Below, piece after piece: positions 28,625 to 37,508 of a DNA stretch of 64,000 bases. The stretch's first letter is position 1; each line of letters begins with the position of its first letter. The notes under the pieces are model-generated. The model saw only the letters and a list, made by a program, of their open reading frames with translations. It was not told the origin of the DNA and ran no database searches. Source of the stretch: Streptomyces spiramyceticus (lineage in GTDB: Bacteria > Actinomycetota > Actinomycetes > Streptomycetales > Streptomycetaceae). The DNA lies in assembly GCF_028807635.1 (NCBI RefSeq), contig NZ_JARBAX010000002.1:1302001-1366000 (forward strand), read 5' to 3'. The position numbers were made by a program, and so were the translations under genes.

Positions 28625-28924
28625 ATGAACAGGACGCTCGAATGGAATGTGCGCGTGCACCTCTCCGAGGAGGACGGCACGACGAAGGCCGAGGCGGTGC
28701 TGGACACCGGAGCAACGATGCTCACCGGCCGGGGGGTTGCCCGGTGCAGCCCCCAGGACGTGGACGTTCCCGAGATCGGCGACGAACTCGCGGCGAGCCG
28801 TGCCATGAAGGACATCGCCGGGCAGCTGATGAAGGCGGCGGACCGCGACCTCGAGTCCGTGGGAGCGGGACCGGAGAACGGCCGTACCGGCCCGGCATAC
28901 GGCTGGACGGTGGTGGAGCCGTAG
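28625..28924 (+). CDS. DUF1876-domain protein (Rv1738-like)
   Basis: A 99-aa protein whose core (LEWNVRVHLSEEDGTTKAEA, then a VARCSPQDVDVPEIGDELAA segment) matches DUF1876. The family includes M. tuberculosis Rv1738, a dormancy-regulon protein whose fold resembles ribosome-hibernation factors. A role in slowing translation under stress is inferred. A GAGGAG site lies upstream of the ATG. Universal stress genes next door fit a stress role. Confidence 0.85.
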   Translation: MNRTLEWNVRVHLSEEDGTTKAEAVLDTGATMLTGRGVARCSPQDVDVPEIGDELAASRAMKDIAGQLMKAADRDLESVGAGPENGRTGPAYGWTVVEP

Positions 28925-28977
28925 AGAGGTTCCAGAGGATTCCAGAGGAGCAGGACCGCAGAGGGAGAGCAGAGGCT

Positions 28978-29868
28978 TCAGTCGTGGGCGACGACCGCGA
29001 CCGGCGACGCCGCGTGGTGGATCACCGCATGGGTGATGTGGCCGATGTGCCCACCCAGCGGTGAACGCCTGATGCGGCGCCCGACCACCACCAGCCCCGC
29101 GCCGTCGCCCGCGTACAGCAGCTGCTGCGCTGCCGGACCGGCGACGCACTTCTCGTCGACCGTCACCGACGGGTACCGCCTCCTCCAGGGGAGCAGCAGG
29201 TCGCTGAGCGCCTGGGTCACGCGTTGGCCGACGTCGAGCTGGATGTCCGGTTCGAGAGCGGACGCGTAGCTGTAGGCGGGAGGCAGGCTCCAGGCGTGCA
29301 CTACGCGCAGCGTGGCGCCGCGTCGGCCGGCTTCGTCGAAGGCGAAGCCGAGGAGCTTGTCGCAGGACTCGTGGATGTCGACGCCGACCACGACGTCGCC
29401 GTGCGGGAGTCCGGCAGGAGTCTCCTCGTACGGAGTCTCGTCGTCCGGCAGGCTCGGGGCCCGTACGAGTACGACGGGCTGTTCGGTGGCGCTGATCGTG
29501 GCCATGCCGACGGAACCGACGAGGAACCCCACGATGCTGCCCAGCCCACGGGAGCCGAGCACCAGCATCTCGGCCGCCGCCGCCTCGGCCGAGAGGACCT
29601 CGAACGGCCGGCCTTCGATCCTGCGCGTGGTGATCTCCAGTTCGGGATGGCGGTCGCGCAGGTCGTCAGCGGTCTCGTGGAGGAGCGTGTCCGCCCACCT
29701 GCGTTGCACATCCGGACCGGCCATCGGGACGGCAGCCGTGGTCGGGTACTCCTCCGCGTGGACGAGATCGAGGCGGCTGCCGAGCAGCAGCGCCTCGCGG
29801 GCCGCCCAGCGGGCAGCGGCCAGGCTCTCGGCCGAGCCGTCCAGGCCTGCGATCAGTGGGCGAGTCAT
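28978..29868 (-). CDS. Universal stress protein with two UspA domains
   Basis: A 296-aa tandem UspA protein. Domain 1 (about 1-145) starts LIAGLDGSAESLAAARWA and has the ATP-binding motif GSRGLGSIVGFLVGSV. Domain 2 (about 158-296) starts VVVGVDIHES and ends with VGRRIRRSPLGGHIGHIT and VAVVAHD. Domain 1 keeps the G-2x-G-9x-G(S/T) pattern; domain 2 is degenerate there. The ATG at 29868 has GAAGGAGG upstream. It is co-oriented with the HTH/PNPOx gene 80 bp upstream. Confidence 0.9.
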   Translation of the reverse strand: MTRPLIAGLDGSAESLAAARWAAREALLLGSRLDLVHAEEYPTTAAVPMAGPDVQRRWADTLLHETADDLRDRHPELEITTRRIEGRPFEVLSAEAAAAEMLVLGSRGLGSIVGFLVGSVGMATISATEQPVVLVRAPSLPDDETPYEETPAGLPHGDVVVGVDIHESCDKLLGFAFDEAGRRGATLRVVHAWSLPPAYSYASALEPDIQLDVGQRVTQALSDLLLPWRRRYPSVTVDEKCVAGPAAQQLLYAGDGAGLVVVGRRIRRSPLGGHIGHITHAVIHHAASPVAVVAHD

Positions 29869-29948
29869 GGAATTCGGACCTCCTTCGGTGGCCGTGCGGC
29901 CACTCCGCCCATTCCCGGCTAACCGAAACTCACGAAAACTAACCGGAA

Positions 29949-30632
29949 CTAAGTGACCTTGATCCGGCGGCCGCTGATGCGGGTGGGCTCGATGGTCAGC
30001 CACAGCCCGCGGTCGCCCCCGGCCCACGGCGACGTGTGCGCCTCGGCCTCCAGCCGTCGTACGACCGAGGGGTCGGTGACCACACGAGCGGTCCCGACGA
30101 CGAGAACGCTCCACCCCTGGCTCATCGCATCGTCGATGTGGTCCACCTCGAACGCCACCTCGCTGCCCGCGGCGGCGGCCGGAACGGCGTCGGCGGCGGT
30201 CCGGTACGCGATGGCGCCGTCCGTCACCTGGTAGTTGACCGGCACGATGGCCGGCCCGTCCGCAGTGGTCACGGCCACCCTGCCCACACCGTGCGTCGAC
30301 ATCAGGGCACGGCACTCGTCGGGGCTCAGTTCCAGCATCACCGGACGGTGGCCCGCACGGCCCATGCCGGGGGGCAGCTCCACATTGCCCCCCGTCAGCT
30401 CGACGACGGTGGTCTCCAGCGCGTCGGCGAGCCGGAGCAGGAAACCGATGCCCGGCGCCGAGGGCTGCTCCTCGATGTACTGGAGGTAGCCGGGCGCGGA
30501 TCCGGCGCGCAGGGCGACCTCCTCGCGGGAAAGCCCGAGCTGCTCACGGCGTGCCGTCACGCGTCTGCCGATGTCGCCACGCCCGTCCCTGGGCGGCCGG
30601 CGGTGCGTGCCTCGCACTTCGTTGTCCGACAT
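29949..30632 (-). CDS. XRE-type HTH fused to pyridoxamine 5'-phosphate oxidase-like domain
   Basis: About 227 aa. Residues about 20-75 form a Cro/CI-type HTH (LGLSREEVALRAGSAPGYLQ). Residues about 95-220 form a split-barrel flavin/F420 or haem-binding fold of the PNPOx-like family (GRVAVTTADGPAIVPVNYQV; GWSVLVVGTARVV). I chose the ATG at 30632 (AAAGGA 10 bases upstream); another ATG lies 8 codons upstream. The combination suggests a redox- or cofactor-sensing regulator. It is divergent from the second universal stress gene, its likely target. Confidence 0.8.
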   Translation of the reverse strand: MSDNEVRGTHRRPPRDGRGDIGRRVTARREQLGLSREEVALRAGSAPGYLQYIEEQPSAPGIGFLLRLADALETTVVELTGGNVELPPGMGRAGHRPVMLELSPDECRALMSTHGVGRVAVTTADGPAIVPVNYQVTDGAIAYRTAADAVPAAAAGSEVAFEVDHIDDAMSQGWSVLVVGTARVVTDPSVVRRLEAEAHTSPWAGGDRGLWLTIEPTRISGRRIKVT

Positions 30633-30769
30633 GCTGATCACATCCTTTGCGTTCATGGTCAGTCTGGGCGCACCGAGGGGATGCCGCACGGCCGTCCGTT
30701 TCCGCTGCGCCGGTGCGACGGTTGGTACAGGAGCTTCTCCCGGCGGTCCGATGGAAGGCGGTGGGGACG

Positions 30770-31651
30770 ATGGAGCTGCCCCTGGTGGTGGGCGTGGACG
30801 GGTCGGATTCCAGCCTTTTGGCGGTCGACTGGGCCGTCGACGAGGCCGCACGTCACGGGCTTCCGCTGCGCCTGGTGAACGCCTCCAGGTGGGAGCGCTA
30901 CGAGGGAACGGGACTCGACGTACACACCCTCGGCCGTCCCACCAGGCATGCGCCCGCCGACACCGTGGTGGGAGTCGCCGCCGAGCGCGCCAGCCGCCGT
31001 AACCCGGACGTAGCAGTCTCGGTCGACGTCCTGGCGGAGGACGCCGTGACCGCACTGCTCGACGCGGGGCGCAATGCCTCGGCCCTGATCACCGGGTCAC
31101 GGGGCCGCGGCGGAATCCGGGGCCTCCTGCTGGGTTCCGTGGGCCTGGCCGTGGCCGCCCGCGCCCACTGTCCGGTCATCGTGGTGCGCGGCGACAAGGC
31201 GGGCCTGGAGGGTACGCACGAGCGCATTCTGCTCGGTGTCGCCGAGCCGCCGAAGGGGTCTGCGGCGGTCCGGTTCGCCTTCCGCGAGGCGGAGGCCCGG
31301 GGCTGCACCGTCGATGCCGTGCGCGCCTGGCGCAGTCCGGCACACGAGCCCGTCGATCATCCGCTGATCGTCGGCGGCCCGGAGCACTACCTGGAGGAGC
31401 AGGCGGCGATCCTGATCGAGGAGGCGCTCGGTGAGGCCGAACGTGACCATCCGGAGGTTGTGGTGCGCCGCGACACGGTCGAGGGCCCGGCCCACAAGGT
31501 GCTGGTGGAGCGCTCGGCCGCCGCGGACATGATCATTGTGGGGGCGGCCCAGCGCCGCCACGGCTACCTCGGTCTCCAGCTGGGCCGGGTGGCGCACGCC
31601 GCGCTGCACCACGCCTACTGCCCGGTCGCCGTCGTACCGCAGTCGTCGTGA
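30770..31651 (+). CDS. Universal stress protein with two UspA domains
   Basis: A 293-aa tandem UspA protein. Domain 1 (LVVGVDGSDSSLLAVDWAVD at the start; GSRGRGGIRGLLLGSVG near residue 110) keeps a full ATP motif. Domain 2 (about 150-290; ILLGVAEPPKGS, then VGAAQRRHGYLGLQLGRV) does not. The ATG at 30770 puts the first strand at the N-terminus. It is divergent from the HTH/PNPOx regulator with about 138 bp between starts. Confidence 0.88.
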   Translation: MELPLVVGVDGSDSSLLAVDWAVDEAARHGLPLRLVNASRWERYEGTGLDVHTLGRPTRHAPADTVVGVAAERASRRNPDVAVSVDVLAEDAVTALLDAGRNASALITGSRGRGGIRGLLLGSVGLAVAARAHCPVIVVRGDKAGLEGTHERILLGVAEPPKGSAAVRFAFREAEARGCTVDAVRAWRSPAHEPVDHPLIVGGPEHYLEEQAAILIEEALGEAERDHPEVVVRRDTVEGPAHKVLVERSAAADMIIVGAAQRRHGYLGLQLGRVAHAALHHAYCPVAVVPQSS

Positions 31652-31772
31652 CCGCGCGGGGCCGCCGCCCGTACCGCTGACCTGCTGACCGGTGACCGGT
31701 GACCCGCCCGAGCTTTGCCCGGTGAGGACTGTGCCAGGACAATGGGATTACGCCGAAAGGGAGGCGGTCGCC

Positions 31773-32549
31773 ATGACCAGCATCGCCCGCCGCATGGCCA
31801 CTCTGTTCCGCACCAAGGCCAACAAGGCGCTGGACAGGGCCGAAGATCCGCGCGAGGTTCTGGACTACTCGTACGAGCAGCAGCTTGAGATGCTGCGGCG
31901 AGTACGGCGTGGCGTGGCCGACGTGGCGACCAGCTGCAAACGGGTGGAGCTGCAGGTCAAGCAGTTGCAGCTGTCCAGGGAGAAACTGGACGGCCAGGCG
32001 CAGCAGTCGCTCGCCGCCGGGCGTGAGGACCTGGCCCGGGAGGCGCTCACCCGCCGTGCCGCCGCCGGGGCGCAGATCACCGACCTGCAGGCTCAGCACG
32101 CCGCCTTGCAGGACCAGGAGGCCAAGCTGATCGTCGCCGCGCAGCGCCTGGAGGCGAAGGTCGAAGCGTTCCGTACGCGCAAGGAGACCATCAAGGCCAC
32201 CTACACCGCGGCCGAGGCCCAGACCAGCATCACCGAGGCCGTCACCGGTATCGGCGAGGAGATGGGCGACGTCGGTCTGGCCATGCAGCGCGCACAGGAC
32301 AAGACGGAGCAACTGCAGGCCCGCGCCGGTGCGCTGGACGAGCTGATCGCCTCCGGCGTACTGGAGGATGCGACCCTGCCGGCCGGACGTGACGACATCC
32401 AGGCCGAGCTGGAGGCAGTCACCGCAGGCCAGGACGTGGAGACCCAGCTGGCCCGCATGAAGGCCGAGCTGCCTGCGGCTTCCGCCCCGGCGGAGGTGGA
32501 GGCCGCGCAGTCACCGAAGGGATCGACGGGCCGGGAGGCAACGCCATGA
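31773..32549 (+). CDS. pspA: PspA/IM30-family envelope-stress protein
   Basis: A 258-aa, almost entirely helical coiled-coil protein of the PspA/Vipp1 ESCRT-III-like family. An amphipathic N-terminal helix (IARRMATLFRTKANKALDRA) is followed by EVLDYSYEQQLEMLRRVRRG and long heptad repeats. It binds and remodels stressed membranes. The ATG at 31773 follows GGGAGG. It begins a four-gene unit with pspAA (ATGA overlap), htpX and pspAB. Confidence 0.88.
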   Translation: MTSIARRMATLFRTKANKALDRAEDPREVLDYSYEQQLEMLRRVRRGVADVATSCKRVELQVKQLQLSREKLDGQAQQSLAAGREDLAREALTRRAAAGAQITDLQAQHAALQDQEAKLIVAAQRLEAKVEAFRTRKETIKATYTAAEAQTSITEAVTGIGEEMGDVGLAMQRAQDKTEQLQARAGALDELIASGVLEDATLPAGRDDIQAELEAVTAGQDVETQLARMKAELPAASAPAEVEAAQSPKGSTGREATP

Positions 32550-32824
32550 TCATGCGGATTCTCGGCGAGGGCCAGTACGAGATCGCCCCACAGCACCTCG
32601 GCCGCCTCAACGAGCTGGACGCCGCCCTCCAGTCGGCAGCCGACGCGGGCAACGAGGCGGCGTTCGCCTCCGCCCTGTCGGCCCTCCTGGACGCGGTGCG
32701 CACCCTCGGCACGCCGGTGCCGGAAGAGGTGATCACACCGTCCAGGCTGGTGCTGCCCGACGAGCACACCAGCCTGCAGCAGGTACGCGAAATGCTCTCC
32801 GACGAGGGCCTGATCCCGGGGTAA
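32546..32824 (+). CDS. pspAA: PspA-associated protein PspAA
   Basis: A 92-aa protein with the PspAA pattern: it starts MIMRILGEGQYEI, then a small helical body and a conserved end EMLSDEGLIPG. It overlaps pspA by 4 bp, so the two are translationally coupled. PspAA is a known partner domain of PspA in actinobacteria; its biochemical role is unclear. Confidence 0.88.
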   Translation: MIMRILGEGQYEIAPQHLGRLNELDAALQSAADAGNEAAFASALSALLDAVRTLGTPVPEEVITPSRLVLPDEHTSLQQVREMLSDEGLIPG

Positions 32825-32837
32825 TGGGGTGATGGTG

Positions 32838-33740
32838 ATGCGCAGTCGCTTCGAGCCCGACCGGCAGCTGACCGCCCGCATGGTCGTCACGATGTTCCTG
32901 CTGGGCCTGCTGTACGTGGCGTTCATCGCCGCACTGATCGTGCTGCTGAAGTCCGTCGCCCTGGTGATCGTCATTGCCGTCGTGCTGCTGGGCGCCCAGT
33001 TCTGGTTCTCCGACCGGATCGCCCTGTTCGCCATGCGCGGCCGTATCGTCACCGCCGAGCAACAGCCCCGGCTGCACGGGGTCGTCGACCGCCTGTGCGC
33101 CACCGCGGACATGCCGAAACCCCGGGTGGCCGTCTCCGACATGGACCTGCCCAACGCGTTCGCCACCGGCCGGAACGCCGACCACGCGGTGATCTGCGTG
33201 ACCACCGGACTGATGCGCCGCCTGGAGACCGAGGAACTCGAAGGCGTCCTCGCCCACGAGCTCTCGCACGTCGCACACCGCGACGTCGCGGTGATCACCA
33301 TCGCGTCGTTCCTGGGCGTGATCGCCGGGCTCATCGTCCGGTTCGCCTTCTACTCCCAGCTGTTCGGCGGACGCCAGCGCGACCAGAACACCGCCCTGAT
33401 GCTCCTTGTCGTCATGGGCGTCTCGGCCCTCGTGTACGCCATCAGCTTCCTGCTCATCCGCGCGCTTTCCCGCTACCGCGAACTGGCCGCCGACCGCGCT
33501 GCGGCCATGCTCACCGGCAAGCCCTCCGCCCTGGCGTCGGCGCTGACCAAAGTCAGCGGCGACATCGCCCGTATCCCCACCAGGGATTTGCGTACCGCCC
33601 AGGCGTTCAACGCGTTCTTCTTCACCCCCGCGCTCGGCCCCGGCACGGCGCTGGCGAACCTGTTCTCCACCCACCCGACGCTGGAGCGCCGCCTCGAAGC
33701 ACTCGGGGAGATCTCCGCGCGACTGGGCGGCGAATCGTGA
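32838..33740 (+). CDS. htpX: M48 zinc metalloprotease HtpX
   Basis: About 300 aa. Two N-terminal helices (about 14-55), the zinc motif HELSH in GVLAHELSHVAHRD, two further helices, then the third ligand Glu in RYRELAADRAA. It cleaves misfolded membrane proteins on the cytoplasmic side. In-frame GTG (32829), ATG (32832) and ATG (32838) are possible; the last has GGGG 8 bases upstream. Position inside the psp unit links it to membrane quality control. Confidence 0.9.
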   Translation: MRSRFEPDRQLTARMVVTMFLLGLLYVAFIAALIVLLKSVALVIVIAVVLLGAQFWFSDRIALFAMRGRIVTAEQQPRLHGVVDRLCATADMPKPRVAVSDMDLPNAFATGRNADHAVICVTTGLMRRLETEELEGVLAHELSHVAHRDVAVITIASFLGVIAGLIVRFAFYSQLFGGRQRDQNTALMLLVVMGVSALVYAISFLLIRALSRYRELAADRAAAMLTGKPSALASALTKVSGDIARIPTRDLRTAQAFNAFFFTPALGPGTALANLFSTHPTLERRLEALGEISARLGGES

Positions 33741-33753
33741 TGAGGAGGACCTT

Positions 33754-33783
33754 CATGAGTCGAACCGTCATGAGTCGAACCGT
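33754..33783 (+). repeat. Two tandem 15-bp repeats
   Basis: The unit CATGAGTCGAACCGT occurs twice head to tail between htpX and pspAB. Each copy holds an ATG, and the second is followed by the pspAB ribosome site. It may be a slippage product. Confidence 0.7.
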
Positions 33784-33805
33784 CACGAGGAGGAGCTGAG
33801 GTCCC

Positions 33806-34384
33806 GTGGGTTTCCTGGACGCCCTGTTCGGCCGGAGCAAGCCGGTCAAGCCCGACCTGGACCAGCTCTTCGGCCTTCCCTCGGCGGGCATCACCCTCCA
33901 GGCGGCGGTCGGCTTCGCCCCGACCGGGCTGGGCTCGGTGTGCTTCGCCGCCATCGAGGGCGGGGCGTTCGCACAAGTCCAGCAGGAGGTACGAGCTCTC
34001 CTGGACGCGGACTCCGAACGGGGCGGCGTGCCCGTGGAGTTCAGCCGCGACACCTACGGGTACGCGTGGCTGCTCTCCCGCCGCGATCCCACCGAACTGC
34101 CCGCGCTCGTCAACGACCTGCACGCCGTGAACACCACCCTGCAGGACAGCGGCTTCGGCCCCCAGCTCCTCTGCTCGCTGGTCACCTTCCAGGACGCCGA
34201 ACTGCGCAGGCTCGCCCTGGTCTACCTCTACAAGCGCGGCAGCTTCTACCCGTTCGCTCCGCTGCCCGGTGAAAAGCGCGACAACGCACTGGAGCTTCAG
34301 GTCAGAGCCACCGTCAAGGACGACCTGCGCATCGAGCAGGACCTGAGCCGCTGGTTCCCCCTGTGGGGCGCACCGGGCCTGTGA
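33806..34384 (+). CDS. pspAB: PspA-associated protein PspAB
   Basis: A 192-aa protein matching the PspAB family (GFLDALFGRSKPVKPDLDQL at the start, the FSRDTYGYAWLL block in the middle, and a YLYKRGSFYPFAP region near 145). Its function is unknown, but it co-occurs with PspA, PspAA and HtpX in actinobacterial psp loci. It starts with GTG after an AGGAGCTGAGG site. Confidence 0.85.
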   Translation: MGFLDALFGRSKPVKPDLDQLFGLPSAGITLQAAVGFAPTGLGSVCFAAIEGGAFAQVQQEVRALLDADSERGGVPVEFSRDTYGYAWLLSRRDPTELPALVNDLHAVNTTLQDSGFGPQLLCSLVTFQDAELRRLALVYLYKRGSFYPFAPLPGEKRDNALELQVRATVKDDLRIEQDLSRWFPLWGAPGL

Positions 34385-34471
34385 TGCGCCGAGGCTGTCA
34401 GCCGCCCGCCCACCAGCGCCTCCGCCGCACTCGTCCGTGCGTAGAGCACCACCCGCCCCGTGCGCTGTGCC

Positions 34472-34603
34472 CGCCCGGTCGCCCGACGCCTGGGTTACGG
34501 CCGCACGCTCGGCCTCGCCGGTCTGTGCCTGGCACCGACCGCGCTGCTCGTCCCGCTCATCGACCGGGGGCCTTGGCTCTGGGCGGCGGGGGCGGGCTGG
34601 CTG
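34472..34603 (+). pseudogene. Fragment of an MFS transporter
   Basis: One frame reads VARRLGYGRTLGLAGLCLAP then ALLVPLIDRGPWLWAAG, which looks like a motif A loop plus one to two helices of an MFS protein. No start, other helices or continuation exist on either side. The frame runs into antisense sortase sequence. Confidence 0.5.
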
Positions 34604-34624
34604 CGTGTGCCGCTTCAGGAACCC

Positions 34625-35377
34625 TTAGGGCGTGTCCGGCGTGCCTGCCGACGCCGTCCGCGACGAGGTCAGCACGCCGATCTTGTCGATGCGATGCTCG
34701 GGGTTGCCCTTGTCGTCACGCCAGAAGTTCCCGGCCGCGTCGTCCTCCGGGGTCGCACAGGTAGAGATCGTGATCATCGGCTCGGTGGGCCGCTTGCCCG
34801 GCGAGCCAGGAACCGCGGCCCGCTGCTCGGCCAGTGACCGCTCGGAGCGGAACGAGGTCGTCCTGGTGTCGGTGATCTTGTACTCGTACACCTTGCCGCC
34901 CGCCGTCACGAAGACGGAGTCGCCCTTGTCGACCGACGGAAGCTCGCGCAGCGGCCCTCCGGCAGAAAGGCGGTGCGCCGTAACCAGGTAATTGCCGACC
35001 TCGCCGGGCCCGACACCGCCTTGATCGCCGTACGGGCCGGCAGCCACACCGCGGTCCTGGATCCGTGTGCCGGCCCAGTCGTCCGTGGTCCCCTCGTACG
35101 GGACGACGCGCAGGTCAGTGATGCCGATCGACGGAATGGCGAGCAGGGCGGTCTGGTGCCGCGTGCTGCTCTTGGGTGCGGCCGGCTCGGTGGAGGAGGT
35201 GGCAGGCGCCGGTTCGACGGCTGTCGCCGCCTTTGCCGAGGTGTCCGGCGAGTGCACCGTGACGGGAGCCGGTGCGGGCTTGTCGGCCGAGCTGTCGCCG
35301 CCACTGGTGGCACACCCCGCCAGTACGACGATGAGCGTGCCGGCGAGCGCTGCGGGAACGCAGCGGGGGCTGAACAT
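34625..35377 (-). CDS. Class E sortase, lipid-anchored
   Basis: A 250-aa sortase. Here the N-terminus is a signal peptide with a lipobox (VLAGC) where class E enzymes usually have a membrane helix. A Pro/Ala/Thr linker (about 30-75) leads to the catalytic barrel with His in LVTAHR, Cys in ITISTCATPEDD and Arg in EHRIDKIG. It would join LPxTG-type or LAxTG proteins to the wall. No sorting-signal substrate is adjacent. Confidence 0.85.
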   Translation of the reverse strand: MFSPRCVPAALAGTLIVVLAGCATSGGDSSADKPAPAPVTVHSPDTSAKAATAVEPAPATSSTEPAAPKSSTRHQTALLAIPSIGITDLRVVPYEGTTDDWAGTRIQDRGVAAGPYGDQGGVGPGEVGNYLVTAHRLSAGGPLRELPSVDKGDSVFVTAGGKVYEYKITDTRTTSFRSERSLAEQRAAVPGSPGKRPTEPMITISTCATPEDDAAGNFWRDDKGNPEHRIDKIGVLTSSRTASAGTPDTP

Positions 35378-35460
35378 GCCACGTAAAACAGCACGAGCCG
35401 ATCGAGTGTTCCCGTCCCTTGGGGCCCGGGGACCGCGGTCCGGGACCTGAGATCGATACG

Positions 35461-36369
35461 TCAGCCCAGCTCAAGGCTCGTCACGCCGAACAGCCCCTCA
35501 TGATCGATCCGCGGAACCGCACCTGTGTACATCCGCGCCGTCTCGAAGGACGGCGTCAGCCCCAGCCGCTCCGCCAGCCGGACGGCACTCGCATTGATGT
35601 CCGGTACATCGATCGCCACGGGTTCTCCCGGCGCCGTGGCCGAAAGGGCACCCACCAAGGCGGCGGCCACCTCCGGCGAGCCGGCGTAGAGCGGCCCGAT
35701 GCGCGACGCCGCACGGCAGCGGCGCATGACGGCGAAGCCGTGCAGTTCTCCGTCGTGGAGCGCGGCGACGGCGGTGCGCCGGGGCGCGGCGATCCACGGT
35801 GCGAGGAAGCTGTCGCAAGGCGCCGGGAAGAACTGGCGGTCGTACGCCGCGAGTTGATCGAACGGCAGAGTCCGGGCATCGACCAGCGTGATGCCGGACG
35901 GCACCGCCGTGTCGGCGTACGGCGTACCTTCGTACCGGATGTTGTTCCAGGCGGAACGGAACCCGGATTTACGGTAGTTGTCCTGCTGAGCCACCACACC
36001 GTCGAGCCCCACGTTGCGACCGGCGAGCCGCGCCATACCGGCGTCCCAGACCCGCATGCCGTAACCCTGGCCGCGCAGCGACGGGCGCGTGATGTAGAAG
36101 CCCAGAAACGCGAAGTCGGATCCGTAGCGCACGACCGAAACACACGCGGCGGGCTCACCGTCGAGGCGTCCGATCAGGAAGCCGCGCGGATCGGCGGCGA
36201 AGAAGGCCTGGCCGTCGGTGTGACCCGGGTTCCAGCCCTCCGCATCGGCCCAGTCCGCCAGGAGCCGCATGTCGTCGGCGCTCGCGACGGTGATCTCAAA
36301 AGCCGGCACTTCCACTCCAAGGGGTCGTCGGGAAGCTTCGGACACTGGTCTACCCCAGTCCGTGATCAC
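35461..36369 (-). CDS. Tandem GNAT-family acetyltransferase
   Basis: About 302 aa. The N-terminal GNAT domain (about 25-155) has the acetyl-CoA loop RPSLRGQGYGMRVW. The C-terminal half (about 165-300) is of the Acetyltransf_18 type (AVAALHDGELHGFAVMRRCR). The GTG at 36369 has AAGGAAAG 9 bases upstream. The acyl acceptor is unknown. Confidence 0.85.
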   Translation of the reverse strand: MITDWGRPVSEASRRPLGVEVPAFEITVASADDMRLLADWADAEGWNPGHTDGQAFFAADPRGFLIGRLDGEPAACVSVVRYGSDFAFLGFYITRPSLRGQGYGMRVWDAGMARLAGRNVGLDGVVAQQDNYRKSGFRSAWNNIRYEGTPYADTAVPSGITLVDARTLPFDQLAAYDRQFFPAPCDSFLAPWIAAPRRTAVAALHDGELHGFAVMRRCRAASRIGPLYAGSPEVAAALVGALSATAPGEPVAIDVPDINASAVRLAERLGLTPSFETARMYTGAVPRIDHEGLFGVTSLELG

Positions 36370-36472
36370 TTCGCCCGGCTTTCCTTGACCTCAAGTGCAG
36401 TTGACGTTGAACAGTGGTCCCTGAACCCACCCGCGCAGGTCAACCGCAGGTCAACGATTCAGGAGCGTACGC

Positions 36473-37447
36473 ATGCACGCGATACGGCTGCACGTCTTCG
36501 GCCCCGCCGAGAACCTCACCTACGAAGAGGTACCCGACCCGGTCCCGGCCGAGGGACAGGTGCGGATCGATGTGCAGGCCGCCGGGGTCCACTTCATCGA
36601 GACCACGCTGCGTCGCGGCCACGGCGTCGGCCCGCATCTGCCCCCGGAGCTGCCGGTCACCCCGGGTGCGGAGGTCGCCGGTGTCGTGGCGGCGGTGGGT
36701 CCGGGCGTGGGCACCGAATGGCTGGGCCGCCGGGCCGTGGCGCAGCTCGAAGGGGACGGAGGGTACGCCGAGCGGGCGGTCGTGGACGTCGGCTCGCTGC
36801 ATCCGGTTCCCGACCACGTGGACGCCGAAACCGCCGTAGCGATGATCACGACCGGGGCCACGGCACAGGGAGTGCTCGGAGTCGCGCGGATTTCGGCGCA
36901 CGATGTCGTGCTGGTGATGTCGGCGGCAGGCGGCCTCGGCAGCCTCTTCGTGCAGGCGGCGCGGCAGGCCGGTGCGGTCGTGGTGGGAGTGGCAGGAGGT
37001 CCCGCGAAGGTGGAGCGCGTACGTACGCTCGGCGCCGATGTCGCGGTCGACTACCGGAACGCCGACTGGCCCGCCCGGATCCGCGAAGCTCTGGGCGGCC
37101 GCGGGGTGACCGTGGTCCTGGACGGCGTCGGCGGCCGACGGGGCCGGGAGGCGCTGGAACTGCTCGGCCCCGGGGGGCGCTTCCTGCTGCACGGCTGGGC
37201 GGCGGGGGAGCCGACCCGGATCACCACGCGCGACCTGGTCGAACGCCAACTCACCGCCACCTGGGCGATCGGGCCGAACATGGTCCCCTCACGGGGTTGG
37301 CGCGAGCTTGCGGAGCGGTCGCTCGGGGCAGCGGCTGACGGCAGCCTCGTCCCGTTGATCACGCGCTTCCCACTGGAGCGAGCCGCTGACGCGCACGCTG
37401 CCCTGGAGGCCCGCAAGACCGAGGGCAAGGTGGTGCTGACGGCCTGA
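36473..37447 (+). CDS. Zinc-independent quinone oxidoreductase-like dehydrogenase
   Basis: A 324-aa medium-chain reductase: an N-terminal GroES-like domain (VQAAGVHFIETTLRRG) and an NADPH-binding Rossmann fold (MSAAGGLGSLFVQAARQAGA). Zinc ligands of alcohol dehydrogenases are absent, as in QOR/zeta-crystallin proteins. It probably reduces quinones or enones with NADPH. Confidence 0.85.
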   Translation: MHAIRLHVFGPAENLTYEEVPDPVPAEGQVRIDVQAAGVHFIETTLRRGHGVGPHLPPELPVTPGAEVAGVVAAVGPGVGTEWLGRRAVAQLEGDGGYAERAVVDVGSLHPVPDHVDAETAVAMITTGATAQGVLGVARISAHDVVLVMSAAGGLGSLFVQAARQAGAVVVGVAGGPAKVERVRTLGADVAVDYRNADWPARIREALGGRGVTVVLDGVGGRRGREALELLGPGGRFLLHGWAAGEPTRITTRDLVERQLTATWAIGPNMVPSRGWRELAERSLGAAADGSLVPLITRFPLERAADAHAALEARKTEGKVVLTA

Positions 37448-37508
37448 CGGCCTGACGGGTGATAGCGAGACGGGTGATGGCGTGACGCGCTCGCCCGGCC
37501 CGCCCGCC

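Noticed and set aside
33754..33783. Tandem repeat considered as a CRISPR-like or regulatory array
   Set aside because: There are only two units and no spacers. It looks like slippage upstream of pspAB.
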